From Xanthobacteraceae bacterium (GTDB lineage Bacteria; Pseudomonadota; Alphaproteobacteria; Rhizobiales; Xanthobacteraceae): 6,946 nt of DNA. The stretch spans positions 1 through 6,946 of the forward strand of contig JASHYD010000491.1 of NCBI GenBank assembly GCA_030043175.1. The letters run 5' to 3'. Below, piece by piece: positions 1 to 5,556 of this stretch; within the stretch, counting starts at the first letter, position 1, and each line of letters starts with the position of its first letter. A program made the position numbers and the translations under genes. Under the pieces are notes generated by a model. The model saw nothing but the letters and a program-made list of their open reading frames with translations, searched no databases and had not been told where the DNA came from.

Positions 1-93
1 TATCGGTCTGCTGGCTTTTCAGGTGTGCACAGCTGCACAATCTCAACGATGAAGCAAACAGAATGCCGCGGCAAAGGATTCAAACATTCGCCG

Positions 94-237
94 ATGGCTT
101 AGAGAATTCGCCGCATTGCAATTCTGACAGCATTTCTTGTCACCTTGGCCGCCGGCTTGGCTGCGCAGGTCGGTGTCCCAAACAACCCGCCCGGAGCGAA
201 AATTTGGACAGAAACCGATGAGAAGTTGCTCGGATGA
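94..237 (+). pseudogene. Decayed short secreted-protein frame
   Basis: The frame at 103-237 reads 44 codons and looks like a signal peptide with a short mature tail: a basic start (RIRRIA), a hydrophobic core (ILTAFLVTLAAG), an Ala-rich possible cleavage site (LAAQ), then a polar segment ending KLLG and TGA at 235-237. It has no ordinary start. The only in-frame ATG nearby (94) is followed after one codon by TAG (100-102). The codon where a methionine would fit best, before RRIA, is ATT (106). No good Shine-Dalgarno sequence sits upstream. Another frame is also open here from the left edge to about 221, so coding is not certain. I read it as a broken gene for a small exported protein; I do not recognise the family. 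Confidence 0.3.
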
Positions 238-548
238 CGAGTCTGAGCAACCAGATCGATAGGGTTATAGTTAGTTAAAACAGTATCAACGAAAGGAGAC
301 AATGTTTGTGTCGGGAAACGTGCGGACGTCTGGCAACGTTACGAATTGACGTTGTGGCCGATTTACGAACTATCGTAGTCGATTTAGCAAACGACAAGTG
401 AGGATTCGGCCTCGAGCGCAAGGCCGACTAACGTTCGTCAGAGCAGCGGCTAACGCGGCGCATCGCCGCCGCCGAGCCCTCTCAGCCGCGCCTTTGTCCC
501 CGCTGTTATACACACCGTATTGCTAAACTGGTTGAACCCCCGATTTCT
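238..548. other. Non-coding stretch with two short hairpins
   Basis: I see no gene of normal length here. It contains a 15-codon mini-ORF (302-349), an inverted repeat CAACGT/ACGTTG (334-339, 349-354) that spans its stop codon, and a compact hairpin TCGGCCT/AGGCCGA (406-412, 421-427) with an 8-base loop. Neither hairpin is followed by a T-run. The sequence from about 255 to 300 is AT-rich compared with its surroundings and could hold a promoter, but I cannot identify convincing -35 and -10 boxes. Confidence 0.5.
302..349 (+). other. 15-codon mini-ORF behind strong SD
   Basis: The sequence AAAGGAGA (292-299) lies just before an ATG at 302; the spacer after AGGAG is only 3 bases, while an in-frame GTG at 308 has a spacer of 9. 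The reading frame is 15 codons, MFVSGNVRTSGNVTN, ending in TGA at 347-349. It may be the surviving front of a truncated gene, a leader peptide, or chance. No downstream gene lies close enough for an ordinary leader-peptide role. Confidence 0.15.
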
Positions 549-656
549 TTGTCGAATGTGTCGGGAAGCCGACCGACAGCCCGGACCTGGGGCCCTGGAC
601 TAATTTGTCCGATGCCACGGGTCCGGCTGGGGGCCGGCATCGCCACTGGCAACATA

Positions 657-663
657 AGGGGAG
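657..663 (+). promoter_or_regulatory. Ribosome binding site for the 669 gene
   Basis: AGGGGAG ends five bases before the ATG at 669. It decides the start: the same frame is open back to a TTG at 549, but that codon has no comparable site, and the extra residues are Arg/Gly/Pro-rich and atypical. Confidence 0.7.
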
Positions 664-668
664 TGTCG

Positions 669-1331
669 ATGAGCACCATGCCCGGTCCCACGCAATCCGA
701 GTTGTACGCAGGCTTGTTGCCCATCGAGCCATCAGACGAGCCACCTCCTGTTCGCCCGACGGTCCTTGAGAATGACCTGCCCATGAACGGGCAGCCGTCA
801 CTCCGCAAACGAGCTTCGCGCACCCTTTCCCGCTTTCTGAGCACGTTTTGCCTCGGTGTCGCTACCACCTTGGCTTGGCAGTCGTATGGCGACGCATATC
901 GAGAGATGATCGTAAACTCATATCCGCAGCTTGGCTGGTTCGCACCGCAAGCCAAACCGTCCGACAGGATCACGGTGGCGTCGTCACCTGCGCCTTCTTT
1001 CGATCCGCAGCAACTCAACGCCATGTCGCAGGATCTCGATGCGGTGAGGCAAAGCATCGACCGCATCGCCGCCAGCATTACCGCAGATCAAGGGCAGATG
1101 ACGCGAAACATCGACCGGATCGCTACCGCTATCTCCAGCAGCCAAGAGCAAATGATGCATAGCATCGACCAACTCGCGGCTGGCCAGGAGCGGGTAGCGC
1201 TCGAGATCACCAAGCTGCAAGCGGTCGAACAGTACATCCTTTACAAGAACTCAGAACCTCCGCCGCGCACGGATCCTGCACTCGCGCCCAAGCGCGTTCC
1301 ATGGCCGTCGCAGGCATCGACGGCGCACTGA
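669..1331 (+). CDS. Membrane-anchored coiled-coil hypothetical protein
   Basis: This 220-residue protein has unknown function. Residues 1-45 are polar and Pro-rich (PSDEPPPVRP). A basic patch (LRKRASR, 45-51) precedes one membrane helix at about 53-71, so the N-terminus is probably cytoplasmic and the rest periplasmic. Residues 115-190 form a long amphipathic helix or coiled coil. Inside it an 18-residue unit repeats: IDRIA at 130, IDRIA at 148 and IDQLA at 166, each followed by a Gln/Met-rich half such as QGQM or QEQM. The tail (195-220) is Pro-rich. From memory this matches a family of uncharacterised Bradyrhizobium proteins whose conserved end reads TKLQAVEQYILYKNSEPPPR. The ATG at 669 is chosen for its good Shine-Dalgarno sequence. 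No operon partner is evident. A role as a membrane-tethered scaffold is only a guess from shape. Confidence 0.85.
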   Translation: MSTMPGPTQSELYAGLLPIEPSDEPPPVRPTVLENDLPMNGQPSLRKRASRTLSRFLSTFCLGVATTLAWQSYGDAYREMIVNSYPQLGWFAPQAKPSDRITVASSPAPSFDPQQLNAMSQDLDAVRQSIDRIAASITADQGQMTRNIDRIATAISSSQEQMMHSIDQLAAGQERVALEITKLQAVEQYILYKNSEPPPRTDPALAPKRVPWPSQASTAH

Positions 1332-1669
1332 CGGCAAGATCGTGCCTGCCAGCGTCATCATACCGCCGGGCCGACGAGCACGGGATTGCTGGAGCGCGAT
1401 TTTTTGCTAGCCACATTACAAGTCAGCCGCCGTCGTTGGGTTCGGGCCAGCATCACTCGCCGGTAGGGGCACGAGCACGGCCGCACGATTCCTGTTTTGC
1501 GGACCTTACCGCTTCTGCGCCGAGGAACGTGGGAGCGTGCTCGAGCCGCCGAAATAGGGGTCGGTGGAGAGCTCCAGGTCAGGTGGTGCCGATTATCCGG
1601 TCGACGGTCTTGCCATCGCGCGGGATGCTGAGAGCCGGGGCTTGCTGGCGGAACCTGCAGGCTGGCGGG

Positions 1670-1716
1670 AGGCTGCCCGATCCATTTCGGACGTCCGGCG
1701 ACGACGGGGCCTTTTT
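1670..1716 (+). terminator. Possible Rho-independent terminator
   Basis: GGC (1671-1673) and CCCG (1676-1679) can pair with CGGGGCC (1705-1711), leaving a two-base bulge. The loop contains the perfect palindrome CGGACGTCCG (1688-1697). The stem is followed at once by TTTTTATTT (1712-1720). The long, interrupted stem makes this weak. It lies about 340 bases after the stop at 1331, so it could end a transcript from the upstream gene. Confidence 0.25.
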
Positions 1717-1740
1717 ATTTCCTGCCACGAACTGCGGTAT

Positions 1741-1774
1741 CCCCGACTGGTCTCTCGGACATTCTAGGTCGGGG
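1741..1774. repeat. Inverted repeat, 7-bp arms
   Basis: CCCCGAC (1741-1747) and GTCGGGG (1768-1774) are perfect reverse complements around a 20-base loop. It is one of a run of hairpins in this stretch and has no T-tract on either side. Confidence 0.45.
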
Positions 1775-1797
1775 CCCAAACAAAGCCTGGCCCACCA

Positions 1798-1827
1798 AAT
1801 GCGCGGCTTTATTTCACTTGGCGCATT
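1798..1827. repeat. Inverted repeat, 7-bp arms
   Basis: AATGCGC (1798-1804) and GCGCATT (1821-1827) are perfect reverse complements around a 16-base, AT-richer loop. It lies between the 1741 and 1858 hairpins. Confidence 0.45.
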
Positions 1828-1857
1828 GCAGGACAAGCCGACATGCCCGATGATGCG

Positions 1858-1931
1858 GCCGAGCTTGGTTTTACGGGAGGGGGCTAAGCTCGGCGGCCCA
1901 ACCGAACCGGGGGGACTATACGGTTGGGCCG
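1858..1931 (-). ncRNA. Candidate double-hairpin small RNA
   Basis: Two hairpins lie back to back. GCCGAGCTT (1858-1866) pairs with AAGCTCGGC (1886-1894), and CGGCCCAACCG (1894-1904) pairs with CGGTTGGGCCG (1921-1931). They meet at base 1894, so the stems could stack. On the minus strand the loops are C-rich: TCCCCCC in the first and CCCCCTCCC in the second, the latter containing CCTCC, complementary to a Shine-Dalgarno sequence. Alphaproteobacterial cuckoo (CcsR-type) RNAs are known to be about this long (here 74 bases) and to have two hairpins with anti-Shine-Dalgarno loops. Against this: the loops are not the usual CCUCCUCCC in both hairpins, I find no clear promoter, no T-run follows the second hairpin, and no DUF1127 gene is adjacent. 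Strand is inferred only from loop composition. Confidence 0.22.
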
Positions 1932-2052
1932 TCACCATTACCCACATTGCCGTTGAGGACCGCGGCCTTGAAAGGTCTCCGATGCACCTCTGCCTACGGG
2001 GCGCGGAGAACGGGCCACCTGCGTTCTGCCGGGCCGGACTGAGCCTAGCGGT

Positions 2053-2259
2053 TCAGCCCTCGGCGAGCAATTCGGATTGTCGCCTGAGTGGCGACCGGCT
2101 CTTGTCGCGCACGCGTGAGGCTTGCTGGAGTTTCTGACTTTCTAGCGCCTGCCACCGCTCCACTAGTCCCAGCCAAAACGCCTTATCGCTATCATTGCTA
2201 GCGACGGCCGCGAGGCGGCGACATTCATCGGCGAGCCGCCGAAACTGTTCTACACTCAC
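2053..2259 (-). CDS. Small helical hypothetical protein (EQFRRLA type)
   Basis: This small soluble protein (68 residues from the GTG at 2259) has no signal peptide or membrane helix. It starts VEQFRRLADECRRLA, continues through a DSDKAFWLGLVERWQAL segment and ends in a polar, basic tail (RVRDKSRSP). The pattern of two short amphipathic helices with conserved Arg, Leu, Phe and Trp is familiar from many paralogous small Bradyrhizobium proteins of unknown function (recognised from memory). An in-frame ATG lies six bases upstream (2265-2263), but the GGAGG touches that ATG with no spacer and sits six bases from the GTG, so I favour the GTG. If the ATG is used, the protein has 70 residues. It stands alone, with gene-poor DNA on both sides. 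Confidence 0.75.
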   Translation of the reverse strand: MSVEQFRRLADECRRLAAVASNDSDKAFWLGLVERWQALESQKLQQASRVRDKSRSPLRRQSELLAEG

Positions 2260-2265
2260 TTCCAT

Positions 2266-2272
2266 CCTCCCT
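2266..2272 (-). promoter_or_regulatory. Ribosome binding site deciding start of 2053-2259
   Basis: On the minus strand the sequence reads AGGGAGG directly before ATGGAAGTG. The site abuts the ATG but is six bases from the GTG, the normal distance. This supports the GTG at 2259 as initiator. Confidence 0.55.
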
Positions 2273-2934
2273 GCCGACCGCCCCCTTCTCCAGCAGCAGA
2301 CCCAAAAATTGTTGCTAATCTTGGCGAGTCAACGGCTTAAAAATTTCCATGAGCTTTTTTCTATTCAAGAGTGACCGATATGCAACATCTCGACCATACG
2401 GAGTTGAAGCTATTTTTCACCGACTACGTTTGGATGTAGCGAGCTTCGCCGCCAAGGGGCAAGCGGCCCCGGTTGCCAAACCAGGGGGAAGACCCGCTCG
2501 GTCAGGCGCGGGGGTTGTGAGCCGAGCGGTTAGCCGTTTTGGCGGCAGCTGCTAGCCCCCCGGTGAATTTCACACAAACGACAAGCGGCGAGGTGCACCA
2601 GCCGAAGCTCGCCGCGCGGGCGATAAAGCGGCCAACATCATCGGTCTACCGTCGCCTGCAGCGAAAGCAACCAATACGTTGCGCAGACGAATCAGAGCTT
2701 TCCGTTCAGCGACTGCGCAGCCAGCAGTTGCCGCAACGTCACGTTCACTCACCGAGCGCCGGGCGGGTTCGGAGAAGCCGGCCGAGAGGGGGCAAATGGC
2801 CTCGGCAAGCCACAATTCGCAGCGATCCGCGGAATGGGGCATCATCCAAACTGCGTATCGCGCTCTTACGAACGTTAGCAACCCGACACTAGCATGGGCC
2901 TAAGGACGTGCGGCAGCGCGTTTCCCCAGGATTC
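2273..2934. other. Gene-poor intergenic region
   Basis: No gene here can be supported. Three overlapping frames on both strands between 2539 and 2903 are open, but they are Arg/Ser/Ala-rich without motifs. A 19-codon mini-ORF (2380-2439, MQHLDHTELKLFF and on) has only a weak upstream AAGAG and no recognisable family. On the minus strand, TTGACT (complement of 2327-2332) followed 17 bases later by an AT-rich patch is a weak promoter candidate for the gene ending at 2053. One good inverted repeat at 2494-2529 is listed separately. Confidence 0.5.
2494..2529. repeat. Inverted repeat, 8-bp arms
   Basis: CCGCTCGG (2494-2501) and CCGAGCGG (2522-2529) are perfect reverse complements around a 20-base loop. 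On the plus strand a TTAGCCGTTTT sequence follows, giving a weak terminator-like look. Confidence 0.4.
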
Positions 2935-3056
2935 AGGAGGCTCACGAGATTCGTGTCGTCGCGCAACGAAACCTCTACCACGAAGCCGGAGCCGCCGATA
3001 ACGCGTGGCTGATTGCCAGCGCCTTTATTGTGGCGCCCTCATATCATCCCTCTTAG
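2935..3056 (+). pseudogene. Short hydrophobic ORF with ATT where the start should be
   Basis: A perfect AGGAGG (2935-2940) is followed after eight bases by ATT (2949), which opens a 35-codon frame: IRVVAQRNLYHEAGAADNA, then the hydrophobic stretch WLIASAFIVAP, then YHPS and TAG at 3054-3056. No ATG, GTG or TTG occurs at a workable place in the frame, and an in-frame TAA at 2901 closes it upstream. Either ATT is used as a rare initiator, as known for infC, or an ATG has mutated and this is a dead gene. Another hydrophobic frame overlaps from 3005, so a frameshifted small membrane protein is a further reading. No family recognised. Confidence 0.3.
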
Positions 3057-3097
3057 ACCTTTTGGACTTACCCTTTGCCGGGATACAATTGATTAGT

Positions 3098-3202
3098 ATG
3101 GCGGGGATATCTTTGGCCTTCTATCTCGATCTGGTGGCGCCGGGTAAGGTATTCTTGACCATAGTTGTGCTCTTATCGTTTATGGAACAAGGCGGGCTCT
3201 AA
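3098..3202 (+). CDS. Possible small single-pass membrane protein
   Basis: From the ATG at 3098 the frame gives 34 residues: MAGISLAFYLDLVAPGK, then a strongly hydrophobic run VFLTIVVLLSFM, then EQGGL and TAA. The same frame is open back to a GTG at 3005, adding another hydrophobic segment (ALISSLLDLLDLPFAGI). The whole 2949-3202 stretch could be one membrane-protein gene broken by a frameshift. The Shine-Dalgarno sequence before 3098 is poor (GGGA about 14 bases upstream). The codons are more AT-rich (ATA, TTA, TTG) than in the GH15 gene. Function unknown. Confidence 0.25.
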   Translation: MAGISLAFYLDLVAPGKVFLTIVVLLSFMEQGGL

Positions 3203-3257
3203 TCCGTGAGTTCTCAACTATGCGTGTAGGACGCTGAAAGAGACCCGTGGTGCGTTC

Positions 3258-3316
3258 TCCTGCCCGCCGCGCCAACCGGCGCTGCGCGGCACGGACACAT
3301 CTTCCCCCGGGCAGGA
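3258..3316. terminator. Nested GC-rich hairpin after the GH15 gene
   Basis: TCCTGCCCG (3258-3266) and CGGGCAGGA (3308-3316) are perfect 9-bp reverse complements. Inside, CCGCGC (3267-3272) pairs with GCGCGG (3284-3289). The element lies 22 bases past the GH15 stop codon on that gene's transcript, a natural terminator position, and about 55 bases past the plus-strand small frame. No T-run follows on either strand, so it may instead protect the 3' end of the mRNA. GGCGCTGCG is also directly repeated here (3278-3286, 3318-3326). Confidence 0.4.
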
Positions 3317-3338
3317 CGGCGCTGCGTTCCTATTCCAT

Positions 3339-5153
3339 TTATCCGTTAGCGCGTTGTTCCGCTGGCCCTTTACTGCGGCTAAGATTATAGGCGGTATTGA
3401 TGAGGGAAACGTGGCTGAAAGCCTGAGGAAAATTTCCCATCTGTCGCCTTATCCCGGGGTCGTATTCCTCCGCCAATAGCCCTACGTCATTGCAAAGCGC
3501 CAGCAGACGCTCGAACATCGCGCTCGCTTCGGCGACACGACCCTGCAAAATCAGGTTATCAACGAACCAAAAGCTGCAGGCGAGGAATGCCCCTTCACCA
3601 GGCGGCAAGCCGTCTTCTGTTTTCCCGGTATCATACCGGAAAACAACTCCGCTCACCATGAGTCTTTGCTCTATTGCTTGCACCGTTCCAACTATTCGTC
3701 GATCAGAGGGAGGCAAAAAGCCTACGATCGGGAGAAGTAAGAGGCTTGCATCCAGCGCTTTGGAACCATACGCCTGGACAAAAGACCCGAGTTCGCTGTC
3801 AAAGCCGTTTTGGCAAACATCGGCATGGATCGCATCTCGAATTTTACGCCAGCGCTCTGGCGAGCCTGGCATGCCAAGCTGCTCGACTGCCCTCACCGCT
3901 CGGTCGAACGCGACCCACGCCATGACCTTTGAATGGGTAAAGTGTTGGCGAGGGCCTCGCACCTCCCAGATCCCTTCATCAGGTTCACGCCAAATCGTTT
4001 CGAGATGATCTAGAAGAGCGCGACCGATAGCTGACCACCGATCAATCCGCGGCAGTCCATGTATGCGTGCCTGGAACATCGCGTCGGCGATTTCACCATA
4101 GACGTCGAGCTGCAGTTGCGCGGCGGCGCCGTTGCCGATCCGAACTGGACTTGCGCCTTCGAAGCCAGGCAGCCACGGCGCCTCCCATTCTGGCAGACGC
4201 CGTTCACCGCCAAGGCCATACATAATCTGCAATTGGTCCGGACGCCCGGCAACGGCACGCACCAGCCAATCCCGCCAGTCTCTCGCCTCTTCGTAGTAAC
4301 CAGCGGCGCCAAACGCGAGCAGGGTGAAGGTGGCATCCCTGAGCCAGCAAAAACGGTAGTCCCAGTTGCGTACGCCCCCGGCCTGTTCGGGAAGCGAAGT
4401 CGTCGGTGCGGCGACGATCCCTCCGGTCGGCGGATAGGTCAGGCACTTGAGCACGACAACCGAGCGCTTGACCACCTGCGTCCAACGGCCAGCCGGAGCG
4501 CAGCGATCGGACCAGTCGGCCCAATATGTTTCCGTGTCGCGCAATGCGCGCTCGGGATGAACCCCTTTCGGCGGCGGCAGATGAGAAGGGCCGTAACTCA
4601 GGACAAATGAGACATTCTCGTCCGCGCCAACGTCGAACTCGCCGACGCTAATGAAGTCTCGGCCGCGCAGAGGCACCGGTGTGTGCAGCACCGCCATTTC
4701 TGGGCCGGCGATGGCGCGCAAGCCTTGATCGGGAAGATGTTCGACCCAGGGCACGATCGAGCCATAATCAAACCGCAGAATGAACTCGGTCTGCAAAGAG
4801 ACCCGGCCGCGAACTCCACGCACTATTCGAACAAGATTGGCGCCACCATCGCCCAGCGGCATGAAATCCACGAGCTCAACGACCCCGGTTCTCGTCTGAA
4901 ACGTGGTCACAAGAATCGGCGAATTACCAAGGTAACGTCGGGTCGCCCGCGTTGTGGTTTTGTCTTGCGGCGCGATCAGCCATCGTCCGTGCTCGGGGCC
5001 ACCCAGCAGTGCGGCAAAGCACGCGCCCGAATCAAATCGTGGCCAGCAAAGCCAGTCGACTGAGCCATTGAGGGCAATGAGTGCTGCCGTCTTACAGTCC
5101 CCGATGATGGCATAGTCCTCGATCCGGCGTGGTGTAATTCGCAGATCACCCAT
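3339..5153 (-). CDS. Glycoside hydrolase family 15 protein (glucoamylase/trehalase-like)
   Basis: This 604-residue cytoplasmic enzyme, with no signal peptide, is expected to hydrolyse alpha-linked glucosides, releasing glucose by an inverting mechanism. Residues 5-230 form the beta-rich N-terminal GH15 domain, with the hallmark IEDYAIIGDCKTAALI...GSVDWLCWPRFDS. Residues 235-592 form the (alpha/alpha)6 barrel. Visible motifs are NWDYRFCWLRDA (263-274), EGIWEVRG (393-400) with E397 as the likely general acid, HFTHSKVMAWVA (404-415), and LLAEEYDP (559-566) with E562 or E563 as the likely base. Length is normal for bacterial members and nothing key is missing. Related mycobacterial enzymes are trehalases, so the substrate (trehalose or malto-oligosaccharides) cannot be settled here. 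GGAGGGG precedes the ATG well. It is monocistronic, with no glycogen or trehalose genes beside it in the window. Confidence 0.96.
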   Translation of the reverse strand: MGDLRITPRRIEDYAIIGDCKTAALIALNGSVDWLCWPRFDSGACFAALLGGPEHGRWLIAPQDKTTTRATRRYLGNSPILVTTFQTRTGVVELVDFMPLGDGGANLVRIVRGVRGRVSLQTEFILRFDYGSIVPWVEHLPDQGLRAIAGPEMAVLHTPVPLRGRDFISVGEFDVGADENVSFVLSYGPSHLPPPKGVHPERALRDTETYWADWSDRCAPAGRWTQVVKRSVVVLKCLTYPPTGGIVAAPTTSLPEQAGGVRNWDYRFCWLRDATFTLLAFGAAGYYEEARDWRDWLVRAVAGRPDQLQIMYGLGGERRLPEWEAPWLPGFEGASPVRIGNGAAAQLQLDVYGEIADAMFQARIHGLPRIDRWSAIGRALLDHLETIWREPDEGIWEVRGPRQHFTHSKVMAWVAFDRAVRAVEQLGMPGSPERWRKIRDAIHADVCQNGFDSELGSFVQAYGSKALDASLLLLPIVGFLPPSDRRIVGTVQAIEQRLMVSGVVFRYDTGKTEDGLPPGEGAFLACSFWFVDNLILQGRVAEASAMFERLLALCNDVGLLAEEYDPGIRRQMGNFPQAFSHVSLINTAYNLSRSKGPAEQRANG

Positions 5154-5415
5154 TCACCCCTCCGCCGCTGTCTACAATCGCAACCGCGCGAGCACCACGC
5201 CGCTCACAAAGACGGTCTCGCGGCGCCTACGTAAATTTCTTGTCCCTGAATGGTACTCAAGCTTATCTTCAGCACGTTCGCCCGACAACCTTCAAGCGCG
5301 TCTTGCGAATCGCTCTTGGCCGCAAGACCTCGTCTTCTCAACAAGCGGCGGCGACAAAGTGTCGGATTTTCGGATTAAGCCAAACCAACGTGCAGAAAAG
5401 CTGCAATGCAATCAG
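5154..5415 (-). promoter_or_regulatory. Upstream region of the GH15 gene
   Basis: The minus-strand GGAGGGG (complement of 5157-5163) lies three bases from the ATG at 5153; counting only GGAGG, the spacer is five. Further up, TTGAGT-17 bases-AATTTA (about 5230-5258) is a weak sigma-70-like candidate. I did not find a clear general-stress (EcfG-type GGAAC-CGTT) promoter in the correct orientation. No gene is seen in this interval. Confidence 0.35.
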
Positions 5416-5556
5416 TTAACAGCGAGAATCCCCCTCAAAGATGGTCTCGACAACCGTTGCGGGCCATCTCGGAATGTAGGTTCGTCTGACCGGATGCGCC
5501 CGGTAACTGCCACGGTGCACCTTATCGTGCAGTTCCTGCAGCTTCTGTTCGAGGTT
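5416..5556 (-). pseudogene. Group II intron reverse transcriptase remnant (LtrA-like)
   Basis: The minus strand encodes NLEQKLQELHDKVHRG then SYRAHPVRRTYIP (5556-5470). This is the unmistakable start of the RT1 block of group II intron reverse transcriptases, whose usual form is LHERVHRGSYRAxPSRRVYIPK-DGRQRPLGI. It then breaks: the expected DG.QR follows only in a shifted frame (DGPQR, 5468-5454), and back in the first frame VVETIFEGD (5454-5428) resembles the next conserved stretch (VLEPIFEADF). So the copy has lost a few bases after YIP and roughly 15 codons between QR and VVE. TAA at 5418-5416 ends the frame. The catalytic YADD region, maturase and endonuclease domains are absent, and the full protein is normally over 400 residues. 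The frame is open up to about 5667, but that part is not recognisable. It is non-functional debris of a retroelement that read leftward. Confidence 0.75.

Larger units (their letters stand above)
1332..2052. other. Gene-poor region rich in inverted repeats
   Basis: No convincing gene lies here. Long frames are open on both strands because the DNA is GC-rich, but the translations are low-complexity in Arg, Pro, Gly and Ser and carry no motif or good ribosome binding site. The right half contains a run of hairpins from 1670 to 1931, listed separately. Confidence 0.6.

Noticed and set aside
24..39. Short palindrome TGTGCA/TGCACA at the left edge
   Set aside because: Only six base pairs with no gene start or end close by to give it meaning.
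434..457. TCGTCAG...GCTAAC resembling a rhizobial tts box (type III secretion promoter)
   Set aside because: The spacing between the two halves is about seven bases rather than the fixed ten, and the TTnTCGAAA core is missing.
1376..1406. T6 run (1400-1405) after the 669 gene as a terminator
   Set aside because: Only a four-base stem (AGCA/TGCT) can be drawn, and it is not adjacent to the T-run.
1301..2137. A 278-codon plus-strand open frame
   Set aside because: It overlaps the end of the 669 gene and the antisense small gene at 2053-2259, has no ribosome binding site, no motif, and its composition is that of non-coding GC-rich DNA.
2539..2903. Three overlapping open frames on both strands
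   Set aside because: They overlap one another, are Arg/Ser/Ala-rich, lack Shine-Dalgarno sequences and resemble no family I know.
3490..5063. Several open frames of 70-180 codons inside the GH15 gene on both strands
   Set aside because: They are shadows of the strongly supported GH15 coding frame.
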